From Leptobrachium leishanense (taxonomy: Eukaryota > Chordata > Amphibia > Anura > Megophryidae): a stretch of 64,000 nt of DNA. The notes under the pieces were generated by a model, which was not told where the DNA came from, made no database searches, and was given only the letters and a program-made list of their open reading frames with translations. Shown piece by piece: positions 1-11,480 of this stretch. The stretch spans positions 59,318,881-59,382,880 of the forward strand of contig CM019063.1 in the NCBI GenBank assembly GCA_009667805.1, in the 5' to 3' direction. Position 1 is the first letter of the stretch; each line of letters begins with the position of its first letter. The position numbers and the translations under genes are program-made.

Positions 1-196
1 ATGGAAAGTGACCTTCCTGGCAGGGGGGGGGGGGTAACTGGCTTATGTTACATCCTAACAAAAGCACATTGTGAGATGTCATCATCTTGTCTCTATGGTA
101 GACAAACTCTTTAGTGACACCTATTGGTGGCCACAACCATTACATGGATATGTGGGATATTATTCAATTAACATTGTCTATTGAAGTAGATCACTT

Positions 197-2204
197 CAGT
201 GGCGTCACTAGGGTCGGTGTCACCCGGTGCGGTAATTTATGGTGTCACCCCCCCCCCCCCCCGAGTTTTTCAGATTTTTTTTTTTAACTACTCTTACTCC
301 TAAATCAGTACTCCCATATAACACTGAATGCTCATACACACAGCGCACATTACTGTGAGGTTTATTGCTGTGGAGCTCTCTCATATGCTCACACAACTTT
401 TTGCCAACTGCCAGCAAGTACGTTGCCCGTTCGAAGGCAGTGAAAGCACACATGGATATATATTGCCCCCAGCAGCTCTGGATATATATTGCCCCCAGCA
501 GCTCACCCATGGATATATATTGCCCCAGCTCATATATGGATATATTGCGCCTCAGCTCACACATGGATATATTGCCCCAGACCAGCTCACACATGGATAT
601 ATTGCCCCAGACCAGCTCACACATGGATATATTGCCCCAGACCAGCTCACACATGGATATTGCCCCAGCTCTCATGGATATTGCCCCCAGCACACATGGA
701 TATGCCCCAGCTCCTCTCATGGATATTGCCCCAGCTGCTCTCATGTATATACTGCCCCAGCTGCTCTCATTGATAATGCTCCAGCTGCTCTCATGGATTT
801 GCCCCAGCTCATGGATATACTGCCCAGCAGCTCATGGATATACTGCCCCAGCAGCTCATGGATATACTGCCCCAGCAGCTCATGGATATACTGCCCCAGC
901 AGCTCATGGATATACTGCCCCAGCAGCTCATGGATATACTGCCCCAGCAGCTCATGGATATACTGCCCCAGCAGCTCATGGATATGCCCCAGCAGCTCAT
1001 GGATATGCCCCAGCAGCTCATGGATATGCCCCAGCAGCTCATGGATATACTGCCCCAGCAGCTCATGGATATGCCCCAGCAGCTCATTGATATGCCCCAG
1101 CACCTCATGGATATGCCCCAGCTCATTGTTATGCCCCAGCACCTCATGGATATGCCCCAGCACCTCATGGATTTGCCCCAGCTCCTCATGGATTTGCCCC
1201 AGCAGCTCATGGATTTGCCCCAGCAGCTCATGGATTTGCCCCAGCTCCTCATGGATTTGCCCCAGCAGCTCATGGATTTGCCCCAGCTCCTCATGGATTT
1301 GCCCCAGCAGCTCATGGATATGCCCCAGCTCCTCATGGATATGCCCCAGCTCCTCTCATGGATTTGCCCCAGCTCCTCATGGATTTGCCCCAGCTTCTCA
1401 TGGATATGCCCCAGCAGTTTATGGATTTGCCCCAGGCCCCCATGGATTTGCCCCAGCAGCTCATGGATTTGCCCCAGCTCCTCATGGATTTGCCCCAGCA
1501 GCTCATGGATTTGCCCCAGCAGCTCATGGATTTGCCCCAGCTCCTCATGGATTTGCCCCAGCAGCTCATGGATTTGCCCCAGCTCCTCATGGATTTGCCC
1601 CAGCAGCTCATGGATTTGCCCCAGCTTCTCATGGATATGCCCCAGCAGTTTATGGATTTGCCCCAGCTCCTCATGGATTTGCCCCAGCTCCTCTCATGGA
1701 TTTGCCCCAGCAGTTTATGGATTTGCCCCAGCACCTCATGGATTTGCCCCAGCAGTTTATGGATTTGCCCCAGCACCTCATGGATTTGCCCCAGCAGTTT
1801 ATGGATTTGCCCCAGCTCCTCTCATGGATTTGCCCCAGCTCCTCTCATGGATTTGCCCCAGCAGCTCATGGATTTGCCCCAGCTCACCTCCTGGTCCTGG
1901 TCCGGATAGCGGCCCAGGCAGCACCTCTCCGCCGCGTTTTTCGCTCCTTCTGAGCGTCCGGCGCGCAGCTTGGGCGCTCGTCTGGGGGAGCCACGTGACC
2001 AGCCGCGATTGGCTGGTGACGTATTTCCTCCAGGCGAGCGCCGAAGCTGCATGCTTCGGACGCTCGCACGGAGCGAATCCGCGGCGGTGGCGGCGGTGGC
2101 GGGCGGTGGGTGAGACACCCGCCCTTAGGGTGACGGTGTCACCCTAAAGGCGGGTGTCACCTGGTGCGGGCCGCACCCCCCGCCCCCACGTTACGACGCC
2201 ACTG
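197..2204. mobile_element. hAT-type non-autonomous element containing a minisatellite
   Basis: The ends are inverted: CAGTGGCGTCAC at the left and GACGCCACTG at the right, followed inwards by related GGTGTCACCC and CCGCACC tracts. The 8-bp direct repeat gatcactt stands on both sides (189-196 and 2205-2212), which is the target-site duplication length of hAT transposons. No transposase is present. The interior is almost wholly a minisatellite (430-1890) followed by a GC-rich piece. A second copy with the same ends and the same left subterminal sequence, in the opposite orientation, is at 36867-37816. Confidence 0.85.
430..1890. repeat. Minisatellite, about 21-bp units (CTCATGGATTTGCCCCAG type)
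   Basis: About 70 tandem units of 18-24 bp share the core CATGGAT-AT/TT-GCCCCAGC. Variants are arranged in blocks: TATACTGCCCC units near 830-1060, GATATGCCCC units near 970-1170 and GATTTGCCCC units from about 1170 on. Most units are 21 or 24 bp, multiples of three, so all frames stay open and give meaningless repeats such as MDLPQQL. The same unit, reverse complemented, recurs at 31495-31845 in a different transposon. Confidence 0.95.
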
Positions 2205-2390
2205 GATCACTTCACAGAAATCCATGTCCATAACATGTATTGTGGGTTTTTCCTTGGTTTTCATATTATCTACAGTTTTTTTATTGCTGGCACTTTTGTG
2301 ATTTTTCTGTGGTTAATAGTAAGTGACGTCCAGTTGACATGGCACAATAAGGTTTCCATTCGATCGCATTCTCCCACTAAAACTCTCTAA

Positions 2391-2816
2391 GGCTAGGGTC
2401 AGACTGAGGCAGTGCGAACGCGCGTTCTGGCGCACTTAATCACGGCCGTGCTAGCAGCAGATGCCAGGCAATGACGGCCAATATACGAAGTACGGTCGCA
2501 CAAAAGTGCGGCCGCACAACGCAAGCGGCAAACAAACGCATTTTTTCGAGAACGTGAAACCACTAGTACTGACGTACAGAGTGCGCTGCGTCCGCTAGCG
2601 GCATGTTTGCGTGATTAGGAGACGTCAGACGCTGCTAATGTCCGGCCAACATAACGTCCAGACACAAAAAGTGTTTTATTGATGATCCGTACAAAATCAC
2701 GGATGAAACTGCGCATCGTATGACCGCTATTGCGTATTCCGTGAAAAAATACGTCCATTCGTTCGAACGCACTTTTTCACGGACAACGCGAAAAATGCGT
2801 TAGTCTGACCCTAGCC
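2391..2816. mobile_element. PIF/Harbinger MITE (GGCTAGGGTCAGAC ends), copy A
   Basis: A 426-bp element with inverted ends GGCTAGGGTCAGAC and GTCTGACCCTAGCC, flanked by TAA and TTA (a TWA target). It shares its terminal sequence with the protein-coding Harbinger element at 41524-51253 and is probably a deletion derivative of that family. Confidence 0.85.
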
Positions 2817-2855
2817 TTACTTGTTGTAAACCATCTAAAATTAACATTGTTTCCT

Positions 2856-3309
2856 TTAACCCCTTCCCTACCACATCCGTGTATAGTTAATGCTCAAGAG
2901 CTCCTGCAGGAGCACAACTGCGAGTAAACATGATCTTTTCCTCTTTGCAAAGGAATTTTAGTTACTTCAAACAAAATTAATTTGCACATGGGCTCAAGAA
3001 CATAGTCCTAAATGTTCAGTACCTTGGACACGTTATCCTACATACTGAAGATGTTTGACCAGCTTGGGGTTACGTTTTTCCCTTCAAGCAAAGTCGGATC
3101 TCCGGCTCTATAATGCATGTAGTATCGCTCTTTCGGCCAGCAGGGGGAGCCCTCTGCTTGTCAAATAACCTTACTGTCTCCAAAATGTGTTTTATGAAGT
3201 GCACATTAATATTTAATTTACTCTGCCTCCAATGGAACATGGTTTTCCATAAATCCACTGGTTTCTTGCAGTACTTTTATGGAAAACAACTTGTGGTAAA
3301 GGGGTTTAA
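2856..3309. mobile_element. TTAA-target MITE, full-length copy
   Basis: TTAA stands at both ends (2856-2859 and 3306-3309), with inverted termini TTAACCCCTTC and AAAGGGGTTTAA. The interior includes the motif GGCCAGCAGGGGGAGCC, found in variant form in other copies as the CGCCATCTGCTGGCC segment. Related copies or fragments occur near 6254, 11301, 17185, 20366, 21895, 30655 and 41333. TTAA duplication is typical of piggyBac or Kolobok elements; which of the two cannot be decided without a transposase. Confidence 0.65.
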
Positions 3310-3487
3310 ATACATATTTCCCATTTACAATAAATGCTTTTGACTGGACGTTTTGTCATATCTTTAGGTCGCGTGCCAAGGTGTTTCAGTTTCAGTCTAT
3401 CGTTGGTCATGTTTGGCTCCGTGTATCACATTAACAGCATGGACCGTAACAGTAACACATTTTTAACAGTACCCTCTTTGCTTTCAG

Positions 3488-3580
3488 AATGTGTGCCAGA
3501 CATTGTGGTGCTTAATGGACAATTCTTGTCGCTCAAAGCTGGATCCCGCAGCCGATGGAACCAGATGTGGTGAGAATAAG
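3488..3580 (+). CDS. ADAMTS12: ADAMTS12 exon: disintegrin-like domain
   Basis: This 93-nt exon encodes 31 residues beginning NVCQTLWC and ending DGTRCGENK. It follows a pyrimidine-rich acceptor ending ttttcag-like (ctttcag) and is followed by the donor gtgatt. The four cysteines and the DGTxCG pattern are those of the ADAMTS disintegrin-like domain, directly before the first thrombospondin repeat. Both ends are phase 0. The exon before it, encoding the end of the catalytic domain, is not in the 3.4 kb upstream. Purifying selection is implied by the intact frame within otherwise decayed repeat DNA. Confidence 0.88.
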
Positions 3581-3689
3581 GTGATTTATTTATTCTTTCT
3601 TCGTGAATGTGATGAAATGCATCGTTATCATCAGTCGTCAGAGGAAGCGTTCCATGTTCTTAGACTGTATCTGCTGTTTTACGTTGTAG

Positions 3690-4409
3690 GGTCATGGGGC
3701 ACCTGGCATGAGCAGAAGTGGGGCCCATAGAGGCTTGGAATACAGCAGCGCTGTGACGTTGGAACACAGCAGTGCCCGGTCTGGAGAATAGACTCAGCAC
3801 ACAGGCAACCCAAAATAAAGAAATCCCTGAACTAAGAGGCCGGTCCTTGAAGTGGCCGGATCTAAACTAGGAAAATAAACATGTGGTGATGTAGGGTTTT
3901 GGGGAAAAAAAGAGGCAAACAGATCAGTATATAGTTCAAGCATAAATGTAGTCAATAGGAATAGCCAAGGTTGGTACACTGGGTAAATACAGTACGATAG
4001 CACAATGGAGTAAGGCAAGGGCGAGTTCACAATATGTAGCCAGATAGAAGCAGCACAGAGGGAAAATGGCAAAAGGGAATAAGGCAATGACAACTGGACA
4101 AATAAATAAACCAGAGGCAAGTAAATAAAACAAATCCAAGGACAAGGACAACAGGGAACCAAATACATAGAAAACTATGGCAAGGATAAACAGCAGGACC
4201 AGCAGAGAAACACACAGCATATGACTCAAATGAAAGAACATAGCACCATGCGAGAAACACCCTTAAATAGGGAGATGGTAAAGTGCTATTTCAGGTGATC
4301 CTGAAGAGAATTGATGGTAACATGAAACTCCTGGATTGGAATGCAAGGCAAGACCAAGAGCCAGCCTGGATCAGCTCATAGATAGGGGTCATGGCTGGAA
4401 TTGTGACAC
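3690..4409 (-). mobile_element. Possible solo LTR or LTR fragment
   Basis: The right end reads ...GGAATTGTGACA, so the minus strand begins TGTCACAATTCC, the same style of end as the Gypsy LTRs elsewhere in the window. A TATTTAAG-like box on the minus strand lies near 4263-4275. I could not fix the left end or a 5-bp duplication, so this may be a truncated LTR or another repeat. No coding sequence is seen here. Confidence 0.4.
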
Positions 4410-4889
4410 TTATTAATCCTTAAAGACTCAAGTCACTGTCTCACACTAGCTTCACAATACCGCTTGAACAGAATTCAATGAACACAATACGATACACAGG
4501 AAGAGAGAGTTTCACTTACAACCTTTATACCCTTGAACTGAAATCACCACAGGCAGAATATCACAGACTTCTCTTTCATGCATTGATAAATAGATAGAAT
4601 ATGCTTAAACATATCAAATCACCAGCAAAGCTCAATGTCATCACCAGCTATAACCTATTCCTCCAGATCCATCTTGTAAAGGAACACATCTCGCATTCCC
4701 TTACAACAATTACATTTGTCATAAGTTATTTTGTGTCTGGCCAACTGCATCACTCGTTCCGTTAGCCCACTAGCAGATCTCATACAGCTGCCATCTCTTG
4801 TGTAGTCTAAAAAGCACAATAGATCCTCTGCATGCTTACGTTAGAATACATTTCCCCACCCCGTTGCCTCTTCACTACTGTTTTATCCC

Positions 4890-5100
4890 ATACCACAGCT
4901 CAAAAGAGAGACTTGCCATACAATTATGGTACATTTTGCATCATAAGAAAAATTCGCAAAACGGAAACAGGAGAAAATAATAATTTTATTTTTATTTTTT
5001 ACATGGAATCACTTTAAAAAAAACAGTAGCATGTGTTTTATAATGTGTTTTGTTTACAATGCACAACTTATTTAGTTATAGCTTATGGTACTGTCCCTTT
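4890..5100. mobile_element. Right end of a TTAA element (AAAGGGACAGT family), truncated
   Basis: The sequence up to GGTACTGTCCCTTTAA matches the right half of the full element at 34131-35379, including the shared segments ACATGGAATCACTTT-like and AGCATGTGTTTTATAATGT. The left half is not recognisable. Confidence 0.6.
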
Positions 5101-6081
5101 AAACTTCATGAGGATGGAGATGTTTCCTCAGCTGGTAGCAACTTTTCCTGTGACAGCTGTCAGCTCATAGACAGCCTCATTCACAGTTTTATGAATGGAG
5201 ATGGAGATATGATAGAAGGACTGAGCAAGCACATAATTGCAAGACTAATTCATCCATGGTATGCAGAAAATGAGTGTTTTGAGCGAAGATGGGTGATAGT
5301 TTCCAATTCCACTTTGGGATTAAAAAAGAAAACATGGAAAGAGGCAGCAGCAACAATGACCTGGTTGGGGATACAACAAAATATACATATGTGCAGTAGA
5401 AACGGTGTCCGGCAAAGCCAGAAGAGCACCTGAAAGGAGGGGGGTCCTTTGGAACCCCCCCCCCATCAGGAGGAGGAGATATTAGTAAAAGAGAGGCAGT
5501 GCTGGAAAAGTCACAGTGTGACCTTCCCAGCGATGCCTCTCTTTAAACCCTGAGTTGCCGGTCGACGATCCGGCGGCATTCGACGCTTGATCGCGGACCG
5601 CTCCTGGAGGTGGCTGACATCTTGGATGTCTAAAAATAGAGAAAAGAAAATGCAAAATTAAAAAGGAATTATAAAAACATAGAAAAACAAAATCGAGTCA
5701 CCTGTATTTGCCATAAATATTTATGCATCGTCGTTTCCAAAGTCAGACCTATGGCTGCTCCCGAGATCATGATTTTCTGTTATAAGCACCAAACTGAAGC
5801 AATTCACCCCCAAAAAAGTTACATTGCCGCAGAAGCCTTAGGAAGTCATTAAAAGTTCTTATCTACCACCACACGTTTGTTCAGTCTTTCATGTAATTAA
5901 GTTATATTAGAATGTAATTATTCTGCCTCAAACCATGATAACATAAGCCCAATATTAACACGGCGTATACAGCGCGTGAAATGCAAAGCTGATGATGGTT
6001 CGCCATGACGCTACCTCTCGAGTGAATTAACCCAACGCTTCCGTAATTTGAAGATTAATCCTTTTTTTTCTTTATTTCCAG
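5101..6081. other. Intronic sequence, nothing recognised
   Basis: No gene, transposon end or tandem repeat could be identified apart from short C-rich runs near 5450. A 127-codon open frame from 5050 shows no family features and straddles the end of the TTAA element, so it is not called. Confidence 0.5.
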
Positions 6082-6227
6082 TGGTGTTTCAATGGCAAAT
6101 GTATTATTGTAGGAAAACAACCTGAGACCATAAACGGTGGCTGGGGAGCGTGGACCTCTTGGTCCCATTGCACAAGAACATGTGGTGCTGGTATGCAGAC
6201 TGCAGAAAGGAAATGCAATAATCCAGA
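6082..6227 (+). CDS. ADAMTS12: ADAMTS12 exon: end of disintegrin-like domain and first thrombospondin type 1 repeat
   Basis: This 146-nt exon follows the acceptor tttatttccag and ends before gtgagt. It encodes [15 protein letters not shown], the end of the disintegrin-like domain and linker. It then enters the central thrombospondin type 1 repeat with the hallmark WxxWxxW-type stretch [12 protein letters not shown] followed by TRTCGAGMQ. The tryptophans and CTRTCG mark the conserved TSR core, where mannosylation and O-fucosylation usually occur in the family. It starts in phase 0 and ends after two bases of a Glu codon, which the next exon completes. Confidence 0.9.
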
Positions 6228-6253
6228 GTGAGTACGGTGCAAACTGTTTTCTT

Positions 6254-6560
6254 TTACCCCTTCACTACCAAGGAGGTTTCCAGAAAACCACTTTCAGGAA
6301 CCATTTTTAAGGAATTACACAGTAAGAAATATTTGGGAATATTCCCAATGTTTTCCTTACTGTAATAACCTTTTTGTCAGGGAGCTGTCGCCATCTGCTG
6401 GCCTAAAGGAGCTACTGCAGTTTTGGTCTCCAAGCAGGATCACCTGGGGAAATATTGTACATACACATTCCCAGCTGGTTTTAAAGAGTGATAGAACTTT
6501 TTTGCAATAAATGAAATTCCTTTGCATCGCTCCTGTGGACCATCATATCGATTATTCACG
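6254..6560. mobile_element. TTAA-family MITE, decayed copy
   Basis: It begins CCCCTTCACTACCAAGGAGG and includes CAGTAAGAAATATTTGGG, TTACTGTAATAACC and CGCCATCTGCTGGCC, the ordered landmarks of the family seen again at 11301, 17185 and 41333. The terminal TTAA is mutated and the right end is uncertain. Confidence 0.55.
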
Positions 6561-6752
6561 ATGGTGGGGCACCAGTAGGTGCTTTGCAGATTGAGGGCAA
6601 CATTCCCTAGTGAACGCTAATGGTAGAGTTCAGTTGTGTAAGATTTTACTTTTACAGATTTTGTAAAAATTGTCAAATCTTGTTAAATCTTTAAGAAATT
6701 TGGATGTTGTTAAATTTTGTGAAACTTCGTGATGGATGTAGCTTGTGCAATA

Positions 6753-7976
6753 TATACACTCACCGGCCACTTTATTAGGTACAACTGTTCAGTTGCTTGT
6801 TAACACAAATTGCTAATCAGCCAATCACAGGGCAGCAACTCAATGCATTTAGGCATCTAGACGTGGGGAAGACGACTTGCTGAGGTTCAAACCGAGCATC
6901 AGAATGGGGAAGAAAGGGGATTTAAGTGACTTTGAACGTGGCATGGTTGTTGGTGACAGACGGGCTGGTCTGGGTATTTCAAAAACTGCTGATCTACTGG
7001 AATTTTCACTCACATCCATCTCTAGGGTTTACAGAGAATGGTCCAAAAAAGAGAAAATATCCAGTGAGCGGCAGCTGTGTGGACGCAAATGCCTTGTTGA
7101 TGTCAGAGGTCAGAGGAGAATGGGCAGACTGGTTCGAGATGATAGAAAGGCAACAGTAACTCAAATAATCACTCGTTATAACCAAGGTCTGAGGTATACC
7201 ATATCTGAACGCACAACACGTCCAACCTTGAAGTAGATGGGCTACAGCAGCAGCAGACCACACCGGGTGCCGCTCCTGTCAGCTGAGAACGGGAAACTGA
7301 GGCTACAATTTGCACAGGCTCACCAAAATTGGACAATAAAAGATTGTAAAAACATTGCCTGGTCTAATGAGTCTCGATTTCAGCCGCGACATTCAGATGG
7401 CAGGGTCAGAATTTGTCGTCAACAACACGAAAACATGGGTCCATCCTGCCTTGTATCAACAGTTCAGGCTGGTGGTGGTGTAATAGTGTAGGGATATTTT
7501 TCTGCACACTTTGGGCCCCTTAGTACCAATTGAGTATCGTTTAAACGCCACGGCCTACCTGAGTATTGTTACTGACCATGTCCATCCCCTTATGAGCACA
7601 GTGTACCCATCTTCTGATGGCTACTTCCAGCAGGATAATGTACCATGTCACAAAGCTCAAATCATCTCATCTCCGACTGGTTTCTTGAACATGACAATGA
7701 GTTCACTGTCCTCCAATGGCTCCACAGTCACCAGGTCTCAATCCAGTAGAGCACCTTTGGGATGTGGTGGAACACGAGATTCGCATCATGGATGTGCAGC
7801 CAACAAATCTGCAGCAACTGTGTGACGCCATCATGTCAATATGGACCAAAATGTCTGAGTAATGTTTCCAACACCTTGTTGAATCTATGCCACAAGAATT
7901 AAGGCAGTTCTGTGGGCAAAAGGGGCTCCAACCCTGTTCTAGCAAGGTGTACCTAATAAAGTGGCCAGTGAGAGTA
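6753..7976 (+). mobile_element. Tc1-like transposon, inactive
   Basis: Inverted ends lie at the left (CACTCACCGGCCACTTTATT) and right (AATAAAGTGGCCAGTGAGAG), each next to TATA, consistent with TA target duplication. The length of about 1.2 kb and a single transposase reading left to right fit Tc1 elements of fish and frogs. Confidence 0.9.
6904..7945 (+). pseudogene. Tc1-like transposase, broken
   Basis: The frame opens at ATG 6904 with MGKKGDLSDFERGMVVG, the N-terminal paired-like helix-turn-helix domain, then the DDE catalytic domain (WSNESRF, DGRVRI, GYFQQDNVPCHKAQ). It is interrupted by a stop after TRPTLK (about 7234), a second stop after AGGGVIV (about 7489) and a frame change near 7670. 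The final part can be followed in another frame to about 7940. It cannot make an active transposase. Confidence 0.88.
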
Positions 7977-7979
7977 TAT

Positions 7980-8601
7980 TCTAAACATTTTTATATGATA
8001 AATTGATGAAAGGGTCGAATTTCTGGAGTACATCACTTTTATTAATATATTGAGGACTCATCTCTTAATATCGAGCGCTTCTGTATCTTGCTGTTACTAT
8101 TAATTCAGTTTTTTTCAGAGCTGCGCGAAAGCTTCAGGATCCATCCTATTTCCGTCCAAAAGTATTGATGAGGTTTATTTCCTATTCACCGTTCTATTTT
8201 TTTAACGTAAAGATATATTTTCGGATTTAAGTACTGCAGGTCAAAGAGCATCTCCATTGCTTTATATATAGACACACTTTCTTGTGGAATGCCTCATGCC
8301 TCGAACTCCCCTCTTTTTTTATTTCCACCCTCCAATCCTGGACTTAAAAACACTCGAGAGCACAGTACCCACCTCCACTGGCGTGCGCAGCCCGTTACAT
8401 TAGGGTGTGCACCCGTGGAATATTTATTAATTAAAAACTTGTGAAATTTTTGCAAAACAAATGCATATTTTGCATTACCTATAATCAGAGATAGTCAGTT
8501 TTTATGTTATTCATCATGAACCAGATAAGGGACATCTAAAATGTCAGTGTAGGAGGTGAAAGAGGACCTCTTCTTCACCCAACATTAGGGAGTGCCTGGG
8601 C
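7980..8601. other. Intronic sequence, possibly the left part of an older element
   Basis: A segment beginning ACTGGCGTGCGCAGCCC at about 8388 resembles the reverse complement of CTGCGCATGCCC just right of 10500. The hAT element at 8602-10499 may therefore sit inside an older element with GGCGTGCGCAG-type ends. Nothing else is recognised. Confidence 0.35.
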
Positions 8602-10499
8602 TAGGCTTGTGCACCGATATTTTTTTTCGGTTCGATTCGGTTCGTTCAGATTTTGTAAATTTTCGTTTCGACTCGTTTCACCCGATTTCCGTTTCGATTC
8701 GATTCGTTTCGGTTCGTTTTTCGTATCGACTTTTTTTTCGTGATTTTGGAAATTTTTGTGTTTTTCGAAACATCTGTTCTCCTTGTTTCAAAGTGTCTAT
8801 TCGTTTTGATGTAAACTAATGGTTTTTCGGATATGATAATTCTGCCGATACGATAATTCTGCCATTGAGATTTCTCATGTTTTACAAGAAGGATAAATTG
8901 AGATTTCTCATGTTTTACAAGAAGGATACATTGAGATTTCTCTGGATTTCCAGGAAGGATACATTAAGCTTTCTCATGTTTTACAAGAAAGATACATTGA
9001 GATTTCTCATGTTTTACAGGAAGGATAAATTGAGATTTCTCATGTGTTACAAGAAGGATACATTGAGATTTCTCTGGTTTCCCAGGATGGATACATTGAG
9101 ATTTCTCTTGATTTCCAGGAAGGATACATTGAGATTTCTCATGTTTTACAAGAAGGATACATTGCGATTTCTCTGGTTCCCCGGGAAGGATACATTGAGA
9201 TTTCTCGTGTTTTACAAGAAGGATACATTGAGATTTCTCATTTTTTACAAAAAGGATACATTGAGATTTCTCATGTTTTACAAGACGGATACATTGAGAT
9301 TTCTTTGGATTTCCAGGAAGGATACATTGAGATTTCTCATGTTTTACAAGAAGGACACATTAATATTTCTCTGGTTTCCATGGAAGGATACATTGAGATT
9401 TCTGTGGTTTCCCGAGAAAGAGAAAATTGAGATTTCTCTGGGTTCCCGGAAAGGATATATTGAGATTTCTCATGTTTTACAAGAAGGATACATTGAGATT
9501 TCTCATGTTTTACAAGAAGGACACATTAATATTTCTCTGGTTTCCATGGAAGGATACATTGAGATTTCTCTGGTTTCCCGGGAAGGATACATTGAGATTT
9601 CTCTGGTTTCCCGGGAAGGATACATTGCGATTTCTATGGTTTCCCGGGAAGGATACATTGAGATTTCTCGTGTTTTACAAGAAGGATACATTGAGATTTC
9701 TCATTTTTTTCAAAAAGGATACATTGAGATTTCTCATGTTTTACAAGACGGATACATTGAGATTTCTTTGGATTTCCAGGAAGGATACATTGAGATTTCT
9801 CATGTTTTACAAGAAGGACACATTAATATTTCTCTGGTTTCCATGGAAGGATACATTGAGATTTCTCTGGTTTCCTGGAAAGGATATATTGAGATTTCTC
9901 ATGTTTTACAAGAAGGATACATTGAGATTTCTCATGTTTTACAAGAAGGACACATTAATATTTCTCTGGTTTCCATGGAAGGATACATTGAGATTTCTCT
10001 GGTTTCCCGGGAAGGATACATTGAGATTTCTCATGTTTCACAAGAAGGATACATTGAGATTTCTCATGTTTTACAAGAAGGATACATTGAGATTTCTCTG
10101 GTTTCACAAGAAGGATACATTGATATTTCTCATGTTTTACAAGAAGGATACATTGAGATTTCTCTGGATGTCCAGGAAGGATACATTGAGATTTCTCTGG
10201 ATGTCCAGGAAGGATACATTGAGATGGGAATGATACAAAATTTAATTACAGAATCAGCGATATAAATACGATGTCCGAAATTACTGAAATGGAACCGAAA
10301 TCAGGAATGGAACGAAAATGAATTTCGATTTTACACATTTCTAGTCGATTCGAAAATTCAGAAACGTTTTCGTTTCGGCTCGAAAATTTGTTCGGATCTG
10401 CCGTTTTCGGATCCGAAAATTTTCGGAAAATCGGCTGAATCCGAATGCACGAATCGGGAAATTTCGTGAGAATTCCGAAACCCGAAACGCACATCCCTA
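8602..10499. mobile_element. hAT-type MITE (TAGGNNTGTGC ends) with internal minisatellite
   Basis: The ends are TAGGCTTGTGCACCGA and, inverted, TAGGGATGTGCGTTTCGG. An exact 8-bp target duplication, gcctgggc, lies at 8594-8601 and 10500-10507. Outside the tandem array (about 8862-10225) the terminal parts are rich in TTCGGTTCG and CGAAAC motifs. The short relative at 44090-44516 has the same ends without the array, so the array is an insertion or expansion within the family. Confidence 0.85.
8862..10225. repeat. Minisatellite, 33-bp units with higher-order pattern
   Basis: About 41 units follow GGATACATTGAGATTTCTC plus a variable 14-nt part. Three main versions of that part exist: ATGTTTTACAAGAA, TGGTTTCCCGGGAA and TGGATTTCCAGGAA. 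A block of about 14 units is repeated, with the run around 9201-9385 recurring about 462 bp later at 9664-9850. The period divides by three, so a 466-codon frame (GYIEISHVLQE repeats) stays open by chance. Confidence 0.95.
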
Positions 10500-10725
10500 G
10501 CCTGGGCACACCCCCTGCGCATGCCCATCTACCTTCCTGCGGCTTTGTATCTTCGCTACACTTTTCAATTCACAACAGATTTATCTATAAAAAAAAAAAA
10601 GAAATTGCCGCGATACATATTCCCGTTTTATTAGCAGCGTGGCAACGGTTGATTTTTTTCGTTCCTTGTAATGTTGCGGTATTGAACAATCGTATGTTTT
10701 TTTTAATTGATTTTTTGTTCCTCAG

Positions 10726-10895
10726 GCCAAAATATGGAGGAAAGTACTGCACCGGGGAAAGAAAACGATACAGGATTTGTAAAATATTCCCGTGCCCTAA
10801 AGACACTCCGAGCTTCCGTCAGATGCAGTGCAGCGAATTTGATACCGTCCCGTACAAAAACGAGCTGCACCAGTGGGTTCCTCTCTATAATACAG
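10726..10895 (+). CDS. ADAMTS12: ADAMTS12 exon: end of thrombospondin repeat and start of cysteine-rich domain
   Basis: This 170-nt exon follows the acceptor tgttcctcag and ends at the donor gtattg. The first base completes a Glu codon from the previous exon. It encodes [18 protein letters not shown], the close of the thrombospondin repeat, and [17 protein letters not shown], the start of the cysteine-rich domain. That last motif is nearly diagnostic of ADAMTS12 and its relative ADAMTS7. It ends in phase 1 with the first base of a Gly codon. The frame is fully open. Confidence 0.92.
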
Positions 10896-11300
10896 GTATT
10901 GCATGGGCATCGTACTATCCAGAGTCTGTATTCTGCAACAGGTACCAGTCATTGTAAGGACCGACTGGCCCAGAACAGTATTTCTCAACCCTAAGAGGTC
11001 AGGTTTGCAGGATATGTGAAGCCAAGCACAGGTGATATGATTTGCTGCTCAGTGATTGCAGGATTCAGTCTGCATTTCCCGAAGGTGATCCTTAAAACCT
11101 GCCCTGTTAGTGGGTCCAGAGAGGAGAGCTTTGGGAAACACTGTCTTCAGGTATGGACATTTGCTCGCACATACCCACACAGAGACACTTGTCTAATCCC
11201 TACACAGATATGAGAAATGCAGATCAGAGAACGCTTACCATTCTTGTGAGAAGGATATATATATTGGAGAGCACTCAGTAGGACTGATTGAAATTATATA
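10896..11300. other. Intronic sequence, nothing recognised
   Basis: No gene or repeat landmark was found between the donor site and the next MITE. Confidence 0.5.
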
Positions 11301-11480
11301 TTAACCCCTTCGATGCCAAGTGATTTTCTAATAGAACCAATTTTTTTTTTTAGAAAATCATTCTTAATTATACAGTAATAGGTATTTTGGGAATATTTCA
11401 GATTTATTCCCTTACTGTAATAACCTATTTCTTATTCAGATGTCGCCATCTTTTGGCCAGGAGTAGTTACTGCAGTTGGG
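11301..11480. mobile_element. TTAA-family MITE, left part only
   Basis: It starts TTAACCCCTTCGATGCCAAG and carries CAGTAATAGGTATTTTGGG and GATGTCGCCATC, then is cut off where LINE sequence begins near 11480. Confidence 0.6.

Noticed and set aside
430..1890. CRISPR-like array
   Set aside because: Repeats are contiguous with no unique spacers, and the genome is vertebrate. The same applies to the arrays at 8862, 12641 and 52916.
328..2147. Overlapping open frames of 140-540 codons on both strands
   Set aside because: They follow the 21/24-bp minisatellite in every frame and have no domain, splice or codon-use support.
3794..4260. Minus-strand hydrophobic frames resembling membrane segments
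   Set aside because: They lie in an LTR-like stretch in which several frames are open at once, with no start context or homology.
5050..5433. 127-codon frame with FLxxxC-like cysteine content
   Set aside because: It begins inside the end of a TTAA MITE and no family, splice or conservation evidence supports it.
8865..10265. 466-codon frame of GYIEISHVLQE repeats
   Set aside because: The 33-bp period keeps frames open; two frames are open together and the array sits inside a hAT MITE.
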